A stretch of 32,549 nucleotides of DNA. It comes from Comamonadaceae bacterium (GTDB lineage Bacteria; Pseudomonadota; Gammaproteobacteria; Burkholderiales; Burkholderiaceae_C). The DNA lies in contig CANBVJ010000039.1 of assembly GCA_947372865.1 (NCBI GenBank), forward strand, positions 1-32,549. The letters are read 5' to 3'. Position 1 is the stretch's first letter. Each line of letters opens with the position of its first letter. The position numbers and the translations under genes were made by a program. This document shows, piece by piece, positions 1-10,464 of this stretch. A model generated the notes under the pieces. The model did no database searches. It saw only the letters and a list, made by a program, of their open reading frames with translations, and was not told the origin of the DNA.

Positions 1-209
1 CCTTCAAAGATACCTCGCTGGTGACGATTGTGAGCATGTACGAGCTGACCGGCTCCATGGGCATGGCGCTCAACTCGGACGCCAACTGGCGGCCCTTCAA
101 GATCGAAGGCTACCTCTTCATCGCCCTGATTTATTTCGTTTTCTGCTTCTCCATGTCGCGCTACAGCATGTGGATTGAAAAGCAGGTCAACAAAAGCAAG
201 CAACGCTAA
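1..209 (+). CDS. Amino-acid ABC transporter permease, C-terminal fragment (AapM-like)
   Basis: This is the last part of an inner-membrane permease of a polar amino-acid ABC importer; the gene begins before the window. The reading frame is open from base 3 and opens with FKDTSLV, the conserved stretch seen late in HisM/GltK/AapM-type permeases (the loop that contacts the ATPase lies just before it). A final hydrophobic helix (about GYLFIALIYFVFCFSMS) and a basic tail follow, ending at TAA. The AapP-type ATPase starts 9 bases downstream, which supports the general L-amino-acid (Aap) assignment over a glutamate-only system. The exact substrate cannot be read from 68 residues. Confidence 0.85.
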   Translation, partial: FKDTSLVTIVSMYELTGSMGMALNSDANWRPFKIEGYLFIALIYFVFCFSMSRYSMWIEKQVNKSKQR

Positions 210-218
210 GGAAATTAC

Positions 219-962
<744 letters not shown>

Positions 963-963
963 T

Positions 964-1500
964 TTGAATCCCACCCTCTCCGCCGCTGCCCTGCCCCCGA
1001 CCTGCGCACTTCCCCCCGACTTCTCCCAAAGCCAGTTTCGCCACGCCCTGGGGCAATTTGCCACGGGTGTGACGGTCGTCACCGCCCTCAACCCCGCCGG
1101 GGGCTTGGTGGGTTTGACGGTCAGCTCTTTCAACTCCGTGTCTTTGTCGCCCCCCTTGGTGCTGTGGAGCCTGGCCGTCAAATCGGGCTCCATGGCCGCG
1201 CTGCTGGCCTGCCGCCACTACGCCATCAACGTGCTCTCAGCCGACCAAAGCGCGCTGGCCAGCCAGTTCGCCACCAAAGACATTGACCGCTACGCCGGCG
1301 TGCACTGGCACCCTGGCCAGCACGGCGCGCCCCTGATCGAAGGCGCCGTGGCTACCTTTGAATGCTTTAACCGCAGCCGCCACGAAGAAGGCGACCACAT
1401 CATCTTTGTGGGTGAAGTCGAGCGCTGCAGCCACCGCGACCAGGCCGACCCACTGCTCTACCACGGCGGTGCTTTCTATACCGGCGGTCTGCGCGAATGA
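964..1500 (+). CDS. Flavin reductase family protein (TTG start)
   Basis: This 178-residue protein belongs to the flavin-reductase-like, FMN-binding split-barrel family (DIM6/NTAB, HpaC-like). Members reduce FMN or FAD with NAD(P)H for a monooxygenase partner, or act as small flavoenzymes. The family N-terminal block FRHALGQFATGVTVVTA is at about 24-40, followed by GLTVSSFNSVSLSPPLVL, the usual flavin-binding part. The first in-frame ATG (1192) lies beyond this block, so translation must begin upstream. TTG at 964, one base after the aapP stop, is the only sensible start. The stop overlaps the next gene (ATGA at 1497-1500), which suggests coupling. No monooxygenase partner is present, so the role is unknown. 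Confidence 0.85.
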   Translation: MNPTLSAAALPPTCALPPDFSQSQFRHALGQFATGVTVVTALNPAGGLVGLTVSSFNSVSLSPPLVLWSLAVKSGSMAALLACRHYAINVLSADQSALASQFATKDIDRYAGVHWHPGQHGAPLIEGAVATFECFNRSRHEEGDHIIFVGEVERCSHRDQADPLLYHGGAFYTGGLRE

Positions 1501-2408
1501 GCGCTACGGTGCCCGCACAACGCAAGGAGCACCTCGACACGCTGGCCATCGTGCTGCTGCTGGTGTGCTGCGCGTTCTGGGGCTTCCAGCAGGTGCTGGT
1601 CAAGGCCACGCTGGGCGAGATGGCGCCCATCTTTATGGCCGGCGTGCGCTTTATCGGGGCCAGCGCCGTGCTTTGGCTATGGTGCCTGTGGCGCGGCATA
1701 CCGCTGTGGCAGCGCGACGGCTCCTTGTGGCCGGGCGTGCTGGCAGGGTCTTTGTTTGCCATGGAGTTTGTTTGCCTGTTTTCTGGCCTGCAATTCACCG
1801 CGGCCTCACGCATTACGGTCTTTTTGTACACCGCGCCCCTGTGGGCGGCGCTGGTGCTGCCCTGGTTTATCCCGTCGGAGCGGCTGGCGCCCTTGCAGTG
1901 GCTGGGCTTGCTGCTGGCCTTTGTGGCGGTGGGCTTTACCTTGCGCGAGGGCTTTGTCGGCGGCCAGACGCCGCAACAGCACTGGGGCGATTTGCTGGGC
2001 ATTGGCGGCGCCATCGCCTGGGCGCTGACCACCGTGGTGCTGCGCACCACCCGCCTGACCCGGCTGGGCGCCGAAAAGATCCTGTTTTACCAAGTGGCGG
2101 TGAGTGCCGTGGTCTTGCCGCTGTTGTCGCTGGCGCTGCATGAAACCTGGAACTGGAATTTGAGCGGTTTTGCCTTGGGCTCGCTGTTCCTGCAAACCGT
2201 GGTGGGCGCCTTTGCCAGCTATTTGTCCTGGGTCTGGTTGCTCGGGCGCTATCCCGCCACCAAAATGGGTTCGTTTGCCCTGTCCACGCCGCTGTTTGCG
2301 CTGCTGTTTGGCGCGCTGTGGCTGGGCGAGGCGGTTACCGCCGAATTGCTGGGTGCCTTGGCGGTGGTCGGCTTGGGCATTACTCTGGTGAACCGGCGCC
2401 GGGCCTAA
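1497..2408 (+). CDS. EamA/DMT-family transporter
   Basis: This 303-residue integral membrane protein of the drug/metabolite transporter superfamily has two EamA repeats, about ten hydrophobic segments in all. The first begins at about residue 16 (LAIVLLLVCCAFWGFQQVLVK) and the last ends near 298 with a short basic tail. Family members usually export amino acids, metabolites or drugs. The start ATG overlaps the stop of the flavin reductase by four bases. The gene is followed by a strong terminator, so it probably closes the operon that begins with the amino-acid importer. The substrate cannot be told from sequence. Confidence 0.88.
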   Translation: MSATVPAQRKEHLDTLAIVLLLVCCAFWGFQQVLVKATLGEMAPIFMAGVRFIGASAVLWLWCLWRGIPLWQRDGSLWPGVLAGSLFAMEFVCLFSGLQFTAASRITVFLYTAPLWAALVLPWFIPSERLAPLQWLGLLLAFVAVGFTLREGFVGGQTPQQHWGDLLGIGGAIAWALTTVVLRTTRLTRLGAEKILFYQVAVSAVVLPLLSLALHETWNWNLSGFALGSLFLQTVVGAFASYLSWVWLLGRYPATKMGSFALSTPLFALLFGALWLGEAVTAELLGALAVVGLGITLVNRRRA

Positions 2409-2448
2409 GCGCCCCCTCGGCTTCAGGCATCACGCCCGGAACGGGTAT

Positions 2449-2485
2449 AAAAAAAAGCTGCAACGTTTGCGTTGCAGCTTTTTTT
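2449..2485. terminator. Bidirectional rho-independent terminator
   Basis: A perfect 9-bp stem (GCTGCAACG at 2457-2465 and CGTTGCAGC at 2470-2478) with a TTTG loop is flanked by eight A on the left and seven T on the right. It can therefore stop transcription in both directions. It lies between the convergent EamA transporter and ettA. Confidence 0.95.
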
Positions 2486-2522
2486 CTTTCCAGAATCGGG
2501 CGGCCAGAGCCGCCCTGCCGGC

Positions 2523-4184
<1,662 letters not shown>

Positions 4185-4404
4185 TGCGGTATTCGAGGGG
4201 AATCAAAAAGGGAGAAGCCGGTATTATCGTTTGCGCGTCACCCCAACGCTTGCAGGCGCCACCAGGAGCGTTTTCAGGGCTGCGGCGCAACGTGCGACAA
4301 TTGGCGTACTTGCGGAGTTTCAGTTGCCCGCAATGACAGCAACATGCTGGGGACAGCAACCAAACCGGTTCGTCCCATTTTTGAATCTACCTGCCTATGA
4401 CTGA

Positions 4405-4425
4405 CCGTTGGTAAACCGCCAACGG
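4405..4425 (+). other. Hairpin in the rhlE leader
   Basis: CCGTTGG (4405-4411) and CCAACGG (4419-4425) form a perfect 7-bp stem with a 7-base loop, about 40 bases before the rhlE start. DEAD-box helicase genes often have structured leaders, but no regulatory role is shown here. The rest of the 281-bp ettA-rhlE gap (4185-4465) holds both promoters and no recognisable gene. Confidence 0.4.
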
Positions 4426-4465
4426 ACAGGCCGGTACGCAAGCACCCGCAAACCGGTGCCTCTTT

Positions 4466-6280
4466 ATGAACTTCGATGAATTGAACCTGGCACCTGCCAT
4501 CCTTAAAGCCGTGCTTGAGCAAGGCTACGAGACCCCTACGGCCATTCAGGCGCAAGCCATTCCCCTGGTACTGGCCGGCCACGACCTGCTCGGTGGCGCC
4601 CAAACCGGCACTGGCAAAACTGCAGCTTTCACGCTGCCCATGCTGCAACGCCTGTCCACCACCCCAGCGGCCAAAAACAAGTTTGGCGGCGTTGGCATCC
4701 GCGCACTCGTCCTGACCCCCACCCGCGAACTCGCCGCCCAGGTGGAAGAATCCATTCGCACCTACGGCAAATACCTGGAGCTGACCAGCACCGTTATTTT
4801 TGGCGGTGTGGGCATGAACCCGCAAATCTCCAAGCTCAAAAAAGGCGTGGACTTGCTGGTAGCCACGCCCGGCCGCCTGCTCGATTTGCAGCAACAAGGC
4901 ATGCTGGACCTGGGCCAGGTGCAAATTCTGGTGCTCGATGAAGCCGACCGCATGCTCGACATGGGCTTTGTCCATGACGTGAAGAAAGTGCTGGCCTTGG
5001 TGCCCAAAGACAAGCAAAGCCTGTTGTTCTCGGCCACCTTCAGCGACGAAATTCGCGATCTGGCCAATAACCTGCTGAAAAACCCGCAAAGCGTGCAAGT
5101 CACGCCGCGCAACACCACGGTGCAGCGCATCACCCAGGTGATCCACCCCGTGGGCCGTGGCAAAAAGAAAGCCCTCCTGGCGCACATCATCAACGCGCAA
5201 AACTGGAGCCAGGTGCTGGTGTTCACCCGCACCAAGTTTGGCGCCAACAATGTGGCCGAGTTTCTGGAAAAGAACGGCATTTCCGCCATGGCGCTGCACG
5301 GCAACAAGAGCCAGGCCGCCCGCACGCAAGCGCTGGCCGGCTTCAAGAGCGGCGATGTGCGCGCCCTGGTGGCCACCGACATTGCCGCGCGCGGCATTGA
5401 CATTGACGACCTGCCGCACGTGGTGAACTACGAAATCCCCAACGTGAGCGAAGACTATGTGCACCGCATTGGCCGCACCGGCCGCGCCGGCGCTGACGGC
5501 GCCGCCGTGAACCTGGTGTGTCTGGACGAAGAAGGCTTTATGCAGGACATCGAGCGCTTTACCAAGCAAAACATTGAAGTGGTGGTGGTTGAAGGCTTTG
5601 CGCCCGAACCCGGCGAACGCGCCGAACCCATCGCCATGGGCCGACAGACCATCTGGGGCGGCGCGGGCAAACCGCCCAGTCGCGATGTGATGCAAGCGGC
5701 TGCCAAAGCCGCCCGCACCGAAATGCTGACCCGCGTACGTGAAAGCAAAGGCCCTGGCGCCAACGGCGGCGGAAATCGTGGTGGTGGCGGTGGCGGCCAA
5801 CGCCAGGCGCAAGGCCCCCGAGGTTCTGGCAACGGCGGCGGCGGTCGCAATGGCCCAGGTAATGGATCGGGTAATGGACCACGCCAGGCACCCCGTGGCG
5901 CGCCACGCGACGCCGGATTTCCCCGTGACGACGACGGCCCCGGCCGCCACGAAGACCAACCCCCGCGTTCGCACGACGCCCACGCGGCGCGCCCGCGTTT
6001 GGGACCTGACCGTATGTCGAACTTCCCCAGCGAAACCCGCGTGCCCCGCGCACCCGGCGGCCAGCCTGACCCGATGCGCACCAGCGTGGACCTGATGGCC
6101 GAGCGCGGCGCTCGCCGTGGCGGCGGCTACCAAGGCAACCGCACTGGCGGCGGCGGCGGTGGTGGCGGATATGGCGGCGGCGCTGGCGGCCAAGGCCCCC
6201 GTGGCGGTAGCGGTGGCGGTGGTGGTGGCGGACGTGGACGCGGCGGCCCTGGTGGCAACCGCGGACCGGCTGGGCGTTAA
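4466..6280 (+). CDS. rhlE: DEAD-box ATP-dependent RNA helicase, RhlE type, with RGG tail
   Basis: This helicase unwinds structured RNA in ribosome assembly, mRNA decay or cold adaptation. The core covers residues 1-375: Q motif around 20-32 ([13 protein letters not shown]), motif I AQTGTGKT (45-52), Ia PTRELA (85-90), II DEAD (158-161), III SAT (189-191), and [10 protein letters not shown] (333-340). The tail from about 429 is a low-complexity RNA-binding region. It has glycine/arginine-rich blocks at about 429-470 and 547-604, separated by a charged Pro/His/Asp stretch. Total length (604) exceeds the roughly 450 residues common for RhlE, mostly through this tail. The ATG at 4466 matches the family N-terminus (MNFDELNL) but lacks an obvious ribosome site. 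A terminator follows within 25 bases. Confidence 0.93.
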   Translation: MNFDELNLAPAILKAVLEQGYETPTAIQAQAIPLVLAGHDLLGGAQTGTGKTAAFTLPMLQRLSTTPAAKNKFGGVGIRALVLTPTRELAAQVEESIRTYGKYLELTSTVIFGGVGMNPQISKLKKGVDLLVATPGRLLDLQQQGMLDLGQVQILVLDEADRMLDMGFVHDVKKVLALVPKDKQSLLFSATFSDEIRDLANNLLKNPQSVQVTPRNTTVQRITQVIHPVGRGKKKALLAHIINAQNWSQVLVFTRTKFGANNVAEFLEKNGISAMALHGNKSQAARTQALAGFKSGDVRALVATDIAARGIDIDDLPHVVNYEIPNVSEDYVHRIGRTGRAGADGAAVNLVCLDEEGFMQDIERFTKQNIEVVVVEGFAPEPGERAEPIAMGRQTIWGGAGKPPSRDVMQAAAKAARTEMLTRVRESKGPGANGGGNRGGGGGGQRQAQGPRGSGNGGGGRNGPGNGSGNGPRQAPRGAPRDAGFPRDDDGPGRHEDQPPRSHDAHAARPRLGPDRMSNFPSETRVPRAPGGQPDPMRTSVDLMAERGARRGGGYQGNRTGGGGGGGGYGGGAGGQGPRGGSGGGGGGGRGRGGPGGNRGPAGR

Positions 6281-6300
6281 ACGCTTCTGGTCACTACAAG

Positions 6301-6327
6301 AAAAAGGGCTCTGCGGAGCCCTTTTTT
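6301..6327. terminator. Rho-independent terminator shared by rhlE and the cupin gene
   Basis: GGGCTC (6306-6311) and GAGCCC (6316-6321) pair around a TGCG loop. Five A before and six T after extend the stem and make it work in both directions. The stop codon of the minus-strand cupin gene (6326-6328) lies inside the T tract, so the hairpin serves both convergent genes. Confidence 0.9.
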
Positions 6328-6709
6328 ATGCCCGCAAAAATAAGGTCACCAAAGGTTCAGGCCCGATCTGGCGGCTCCAGTGGCCGTGAACTGCCGGGTC
6401 AAAGGTGGCACCAACGGGTAGCACATCCGCGCTGAAAAAGTGTTCGCCCGGACCAAACACGCGCGAGACGCCGCCCTGGATGCCAATCTCCATCTGACCG
6501 CCCAAGATAAACACCCACTGCGGCGCGCCGGTGCAATGAAAGCTGCTGCGAAAACCCACCGGGCTGGTGCGCAACTGGTAGCCGCCGCTGGCAAACAATT
6601 CGGACAACTGGGTCTGGGGCGTGCCCTGTTCCAGCGCCACGGCCTCTTCTTTGAAGCGGGCGCGGCCGTCCACGTCGGTGAACAAAACGGTTTTGGTGAA
6701 ATGGGTCAT
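6326..6709 (-). CDS. Small cupin-domain protein
   Basis: This is a 127-residue single-domain protein resembling small cupins. A strand-rich centre holds SFHCTGAPQWVFILGGQMEIG at about 59-79, followed by the second cupin-like block (RVFGPGEHFFSADV). The frame stays open upstream to an ATG at 6775. The start at 6709 is preferred because GGAG lies about 7 bases before it and the upstream translation looks non-coding. Cupins bind a metal through His/Glu residues. The histidine in FHCTGAP and the acid in MEIG could take part, but the full ligand set is not clear. The gene converges on rhlE. The function is unknown; a sugar- or acid-binding enzyme or sensor is possible. Confidence 0.75.
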   Translation of the reverse strand: MTHFTKTVLFTDVDGRARFKEEAVALEQGTPQTQLSELFASGGYQLRTSPVGFRSSFHCTGAPQWVFILGGQMEIGIQGGVSRVFGPGEHFFSADVLPVGATFDPAVHGHWSRQIGPEPLVTLFLRA

Positions 6710-6837
6710 GGGGGCTCCGCCGGGTAAAACGACGATTGTGGCCCACGCCTTGCTGTCACCAAGGCACCTGCGCACCGTGGGCTGGCAGCAGGGGCGCTTC
6801 TAGAATGATTTTTTGCACTGCACACAAGCGCCCAACC

Positions 6838-7377
6838 ATGCCCCACTCCGCGACCCTCGACACCTGGTTGAGCCAAGAAACCGATATTGCAGCCCGGCTC
6901 GAAGCAGGCCCCGGACCCGGCGTCGCCCGGCCTGAGCAAGTCATGCACCTGAGCGGCTTGGAGATGATGCAAGCCATGCTGCGCGGCGAACTCCCCTACG
7001 CGGCCATTGCAAAAACATTGGACTTCACCCTTTTGGAGGTGGATTCTGGCCGCGCTCTGTTTCAGGGCCGCCCGGGTCCGGCGCACCGCAACCCCATGGG
7101 CGGCATCCACGGAGGCTGGTACGCCACCTTGTTGGACTCGGCCCTGGGCTGCGCGGTACATACCCTGATGCCGGTTGGGCGCGGCTACACCACCGCCGAG
7201 CTCGGGGTCAACATCGTTAAAGCCATCGGCCCCAAAGTACAGCGGGTGCGCGCCGAGGGCAAGGTCATCCACTGCGGGCGCCAGCTCGCCACCGCCGAGG
7301 CGCGCCTCTTCGGGCCCGACGGCACGCTCTACGCGCACGCAACCACCACCTGCCTGGTGTTCGAGCTCAAGCACTAA
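6838..7377 (+). CDS. PaaI-family hotdog-fold thioesterase
   Basis: The product is predicted to be a 179-residue acyl-CoA thioesterase of the PaaI/hotdog family. The core motif HRNPMGGIHGGWYATLLDSA at about 84-103 carries the HGG turn and the downstream Asp expected in this fold. The strand pattern TAELGVNIVKAI ... VRAEGKVIHCGRQLATAEARL follows. Two starts are possible, ATG 6805 and ATG 6838; the second fits family N-termini better, but neither has a clear ribosome site. A TAGAAT box at 6801-6806 could be a -10 element, which would also favour the downstream start. The substrate is probably an aromatic or medium-chain acyl-CoA, which the sequence cannot settle. Confidence 0.82.
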   Translation: MPHSATLDTWLSQETDIAARLEAGPGPGVARPEQVMHLSGLEMMQAMLRGELPYAAIAKTLDFTLLEVDSGRALFQGRPGPAHRNPMGGIHGGWYATLLDSALGCAVHTLMPVGRGYTTAELGVNIVKAIGPKVQRVRAEGKVIHCGRQLATAEARLFGPDGTLYAHATTTCLVFELKH

Positions 7378-7429
7378 TGTGGTCGCACCAGGATAAAAAA
7401 GCGCCTTCCGTCTGGGAGACAATGACACC

Positions 7430-7822
7430 ATGAAAATCCTCCACACCATGTTGCGCGTTGGCAATCTCCAGCGCTCCATCGATTTCTATACCCAGGTCAT
7501 CGGCATGAAACTGCTGCGCACCTCGGACAACCCTGAATACAAATACACGCTGGCTTTTGTGGGTTTTGGCAGCAACCCCGACCACGCCGAGTTGGAGCTC
7601 ACCTACAACTGGGGCGTGGAAAGCTACGACATGGGCAGTGCCTATGGCCATGTCGCCCTGGGTATGAGCGACATTTACGCGGCCTGCGAACGCATCAAGG
7701 CTGCGGGTGGCAACGTCACGCGCGAACCCGGCCCGGTCAAGGGCGGCACGACGCATATCGCCTTTGTCACCGACCCCGACGGCTACAAAATCGAGTTGAT
7801 CCAACGCCTGGGCGCCGAATAA
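7430..7822 (+). CDS. gloA: Lactoylglutathione lyase (glyoxalase I)
   Basis: It converts the hemithioacetal of methylglyoxal and glutathione to S-lactoylglutathione, the first step of methylglyoxal detoxification in the cytoplasm. At 130 residues it is close to the bacterial Ni-type enzyme. The four metal ligands stand at the same numbers as in E. coli GloA: His5, Glu56, His74 and Glu122. The N-terminal [20 protein letters not shown] and the GHVALGMSD segment are family hallmarks. A GGGAG site precedes the ATG. The EamA gene begins 3 bases after the stop, so the two are probably co-transcribed. Confidence 0.95.
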   Translation: MKILHTMLRVGNLQRSIDFYTQVIGMKLLRTSDNPEYKYTLAFVGFGSNPDHAELELTYNWGVESYDMGSAYGHVALGMSDIYAACERIKAAGGNVTREPGPVKGGTTHIAFVTDPDGYKIELIQRLGAE

Positions 7823-7825
7823 GCG

Positions 7826-8716
7826 ATGGGCACCCGGTCTCTGGACGTGCGCGGCGCGTGGCTGGTCTTTGGCTCGGCCACGGCCTGGAGCTTTGGCGGC
7901 GCCATCGCGCGGTTTTTGACGGTGGGCGACAGTTGGACCGTGGTGTTTTGGCGTTCGGTATTTGCTGCCTCGTTTTTGCTGGCTTTCATGCTGTGGCAAT
8001 ACGGCCGCAAGGCCACGGTGGCGCTGTTTCTGGCCATGGGTTGGCCCGGCGTGGGCGTGGCGGCGTGTTTTGCGCTGGCGTCCACTTGCTTTGTGGTGGC
8101 GCTGGCTTACACCACGGTGGCCAATGTGCTACTGCTGCAAGCCGGCGTGCCGCTGATTGCCGCGCTGATGGCCTATGTGTTTTTTCGTGAACGCATACCG
8201 CGCGCCACCTGGATTGCCATTGCCGCCGTGATTTCTGGCGTGGCAGTGATGGTTTCGGAGTCTTTTGGCGGCAATGTGTCGCCCATTGGGGACGGTCTGG
8301 CGCTGTTGGTTGCGCTGGCCTTTGCCACGGCCACCGTCATCACCCGGCGCCACGCGCACGTGGCCATGATGCCCGCCGTGTGCCTGGGCACGGTGATTGC
8401 CGCCTGCGTGTCGGCCAATATGGCCAGCGGCTTTGCGGTCAATGCCACGGACGGAGCGCTGCTGTTTGCCTTTGGAGCGCTGAACCTGGGCTTAGGCCTG
8501 GCGCTGTTTGTCACCGGAGTGCGGCTGCTGCCCTCGGCGATTGCGGCGCTGATCGGCATTGCCGAGCCGGTGCTGGGGCCCGTCTGGGTGTGGTTGATCC
8601 ACAACGAGATTCCCAGCCAACGCACGGTGCTGGGCGGCGCCATGGTGTTTGTGGCGCTGCTGGCGCACATCGTCTGGCAGTTGCGCCAGCCTGCGGCGGA
8701 AGTGGGTGGAAATTAA
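7826..8716 (+). CDS. EamA/DMT-family transporter
   Basis: This 296-residue inner-membrane protein has two EamA repeats and about ten hydrophobic segments, beginning WLVFGSATAWSFGGAIARFL near residue 12. It is a second, clearly different DMT transporter from the one at 1497. It starts 3 bases after gloA and is probably translated with it, but a functional link to methylglyoxal is not established. Family members export small metabolites. A terminator follows 30 bases after the stop. Confidence 0.88.
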   Translation: MGTRSLDVRGAWLVFGSATAWSFGGAIARFLTVGDSWTVVFWRSVFAASFLLAFMLWQYGRKATVALFLAMGWPGVGVAACFALASTCFVVALAYTTVANVLLLQAGVPLIAALMAYVFFRERIPRATWIAIAAVISGVAVMVSESFGGNVSPIGDGLALLVALAFATATVITRRHAHVAMMPAVCLGTVIAACVSANMASGFAVNATDGALLFAFGALNLGLGLALFVTGVRLLPSAIAALIGIAEPVLGPVWVWLIHNEIPSQRTVLGGAMVFVALLAHIVWQLRQPAAEVGGN

Positions 8717-8745
8717 GCTGCGGCGAACACCGTGCTGGCGCAAGG

Positions 8746-8779
8746 CCGCCGCCAAACCGCAAGGCTTGGCGGCGGTTTT
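8746..8779. terminator. Rho-independent terminator between convergent genes
   Basis: A perfect 10-bp stem (CCGCCGCCAA at 8746-8755 and TTGGCGGCGG at 8766-8775) with a 10-base loop is followed by TTTT. It ends the gloA-EamA unit and lies four bases from the stop of the minus-strand porin gene, whose transcript could use the same stem without a long T tract. Confidence 0.8.
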
Positions 8780-8782
8780 CGT

Positions 8783-10156
8783 TTAAAAGGACAAGACGAG
8801 CGAAGTGCCCAGGCTGTTCTTGGTCTTGCTGTACGTGCCGTCGTCCAGCAGGAAGTTGTAGCCGGTGGACTGGTCCAGCCGGTACTCGGTTTTCCACTGG
8901 GTGTTGGCGTTGATCTGGTAGTTGGTGCCCAGGCTCAGACGGGTGAGGTTGGCGCCGGTGGTGGCGTAGCCTGTATCGGCATCAAGCGCGATCACCGTGC
9001 CGGTGGAATCGCGTTCCGGTCCAAGTCCATTGCCAAACGTTCCGCCGTTGTCGTAATAGGTGCCGCCGCCGTTATTGCTGTTCTGGATGTAGTCTGCGCG
9101 GGCCATGAGTTGCAACCGAGGAACGATTTTGTAACTCACAAAGGCAGAAACTCCAGCCCATTGCGCAGTGCCACCGTTGGCTGCCGCGCGCTGCATTTCA
9201 CCCAGCGTAAGCTGACCGTTGTACTGCCAATCACCGCGCGTGACGCCGCCGTCCACCGCCATGATATTGAAGTTGCGGTTGTTGGATCCGTGCAAGCCGG
9301 AGACGCCAATGTAAGTAGTTTCATCGGGGTAGTAATCGAGACGGTAGGCCAACGCGACCGTTGAGGCGGACGATGACCATGTGGAGAAAGAAAGATCTTT
9401 CGTTAAATCGTTAGGGTCCATAGCCACTGTGTACACCACGGGGTTTCCATTAGCATCCAAGGAAGTGTCAGCCCCCTTGTCCACATTTCCTACCAGCCAC
9501 TTGAGCGCAACCTTGCCGCCATTAAGCGTGTGCGACATGCCCATGCCCGTATAAACGGTGGCGCCCGCCAGGTCGTACAAAGCGTTGTGGGTGATGAACT
9601 GGTTGCCCAAGGTGGCATTGGCGTTCGCAAACACCATTTCATAGCCCTGGAAATCGGGAATTAGGCCGGCAATGATGCGGTTGTCCTTGTTCAGCGGAAT
9701 GGACAGCGAAGCCTCATGCACTTGCGGGTCGCCGCCGGGCATCAGGCGCAGCGTCCAGTCCACGCCCTGCCCGTCTTGCGACTCTTTGGTGATTTGCAGC
9801 ATGGCGAACTCGCCAACTCCGTTTCCAGCCGAGGCGCTGAAATCATGCTTTTTATCGGAGTCGTTGTATTTGTAAGCCGCCTCAATCACCCCGTTGACCT
9901 TTAGGCCGGAGAACCCTGAGGCCTCAGAAGCGGTCTGTTGCAGCTCAATCCTTTGCTCCAAGCGATTGACCTGTTGCACCAGGGGTGCGGGTTCGGTGGC
10001 GTTGCTCAGTGCTTCGAGCTTTTCTTGCAGCATTTTGAGCTGCGCCTTGAGTTCGTCGATTTCTTTGCGGGTGTCAGACGGCGTTTGCGCCAACGCGCTG
10101 GCCAGGGGAAACAGGCTGGCAATGGCCAGCACACACAGTTTTTTCTGAAAGCGCAT
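8783..10156 (-). CDS. DUF3138-family outer-membrane beta-barrel (putative porin)
   Basis: This 457-residue protein begins with a clear signal peptide (MRFQKKLCVLAIASLFPLASALAQ, cleavage probably after ALA at about 23). A short coiled coil (about 28-75, TRKEIDELKAQLKMLQEKLEAL and NRLEQRIELQQ) follows, then a long beta-rich region with alternating hydrophobic strands. It ends in phenylalanine (LVLSF), the outer-membrane assembly signal. This layout matches DUF3138 proteins of Burkholderiales, thought to be porins. The coiled coil probably forms the trimer stalk or contacts peptidoglycan. GGAG lies about 6 bases before the ATG. The gene stands alone. Its substrate is unknown; no catabolic partner is adjacent. 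Confidence 0.82.
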   Translation of the reverse strand: MRFQKKLCVLAIASLFPLASALAQTPSDTRKEIDELKAQLKMLQEKLEALSNATEPAPLVQQVNRLEQRIELQQTASEASGFSGLKVNGVIEAAYKYNDSDKKHDFSASAGNGVGEFAMLQITKESQDGQGVDWTLRLMPGGDPQVHEASLSIPLNKDNRIIAGLIPDFQGYEMVFANANATLGNQFITHNALYDLAGATVYTGMGMSHTLNGGKVALKWLVGNVDKGADTSLDANGNPVVYTVAMDPNDLTKDLSFSTWSSSASTVALAYRLDYYPDETTYIGVSGLHGSNNRNFNIMAVDGGVTRGDWQYNGQLTLGEMQRAAANGGTAQWAGVSAFVSYKIVPRLQLMARADYIQNSNNGGGTYYDNGGTFGNGLGPERDSTGTVIALDADTGYATTGANLTRLSLGTNYQINANTQWKTEYRLDQSTGYNFLLDDGTYSKTKNSLGTSLVLSF

Positions 10157-10456
10157 ATCTCACTCCGGTAGATAAAAAAGACACAAACACAGGCCCCAGT
10201 GCCATCCCAAGGTGCAGCGCAAGCCCCATCGCCCTGGTCCACAGCAAGCTTCAGAGCAATAAGCGCGCCGCCTTGGCACACCCCATTCCAAGGCTGCAAT
10301 GGTAACGATTTGCAGGCGGGCTTTGACCATAACATGCCAGAAACTGCGAAAGTAAGCGCGCCCGCCGCCTCTTGTCGCGGCCTATTTGCTCACCATTTGG
10401 GTGCGGCGCGCCGGGCACGCGTGGGCGCGCACCATAAAGATGTCAGACCGAAGATG
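10157..10456. other. Intergenic region between the LysR gene and the porin gene
   Basis: No gene was found in these 300 bases. They must hold the porin promoter (minus strand), but no convincing -35/-10 pair could be assigned. Just after the LysR stop lies a GC-rich stretch (about 10397-10432) in which GGTGCG and CGCACC ends can pair. It is a possible imperfect hairpin terminator for the LysR gene, without a T tract. Confidence 0.5.
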
Positions 10457-10464
10457 TCAGACCG
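10437..10464. repeat. Perfect 14-bp tandem duplication at the LysR gene end
   Basis: AAGATGTCAGACCG occurs twice in direct succession (10437-10450 and 10451-10464). The inner copy spans the LysR stop codon (10457-10459) and its last codon; the outer copy lies downstream. It looks like a recent slippage duplication and does not alter the protein. Confidence 0.9.

Noticed and set aside
4274..6193. A 639-codon open frame antisense to rhlE
   Set aside because: It is Ala/Gly/His-rich translation of the opposite strand of a GC-rich gene with clear helicase motifs; no family pattern or ribosome site supports it.
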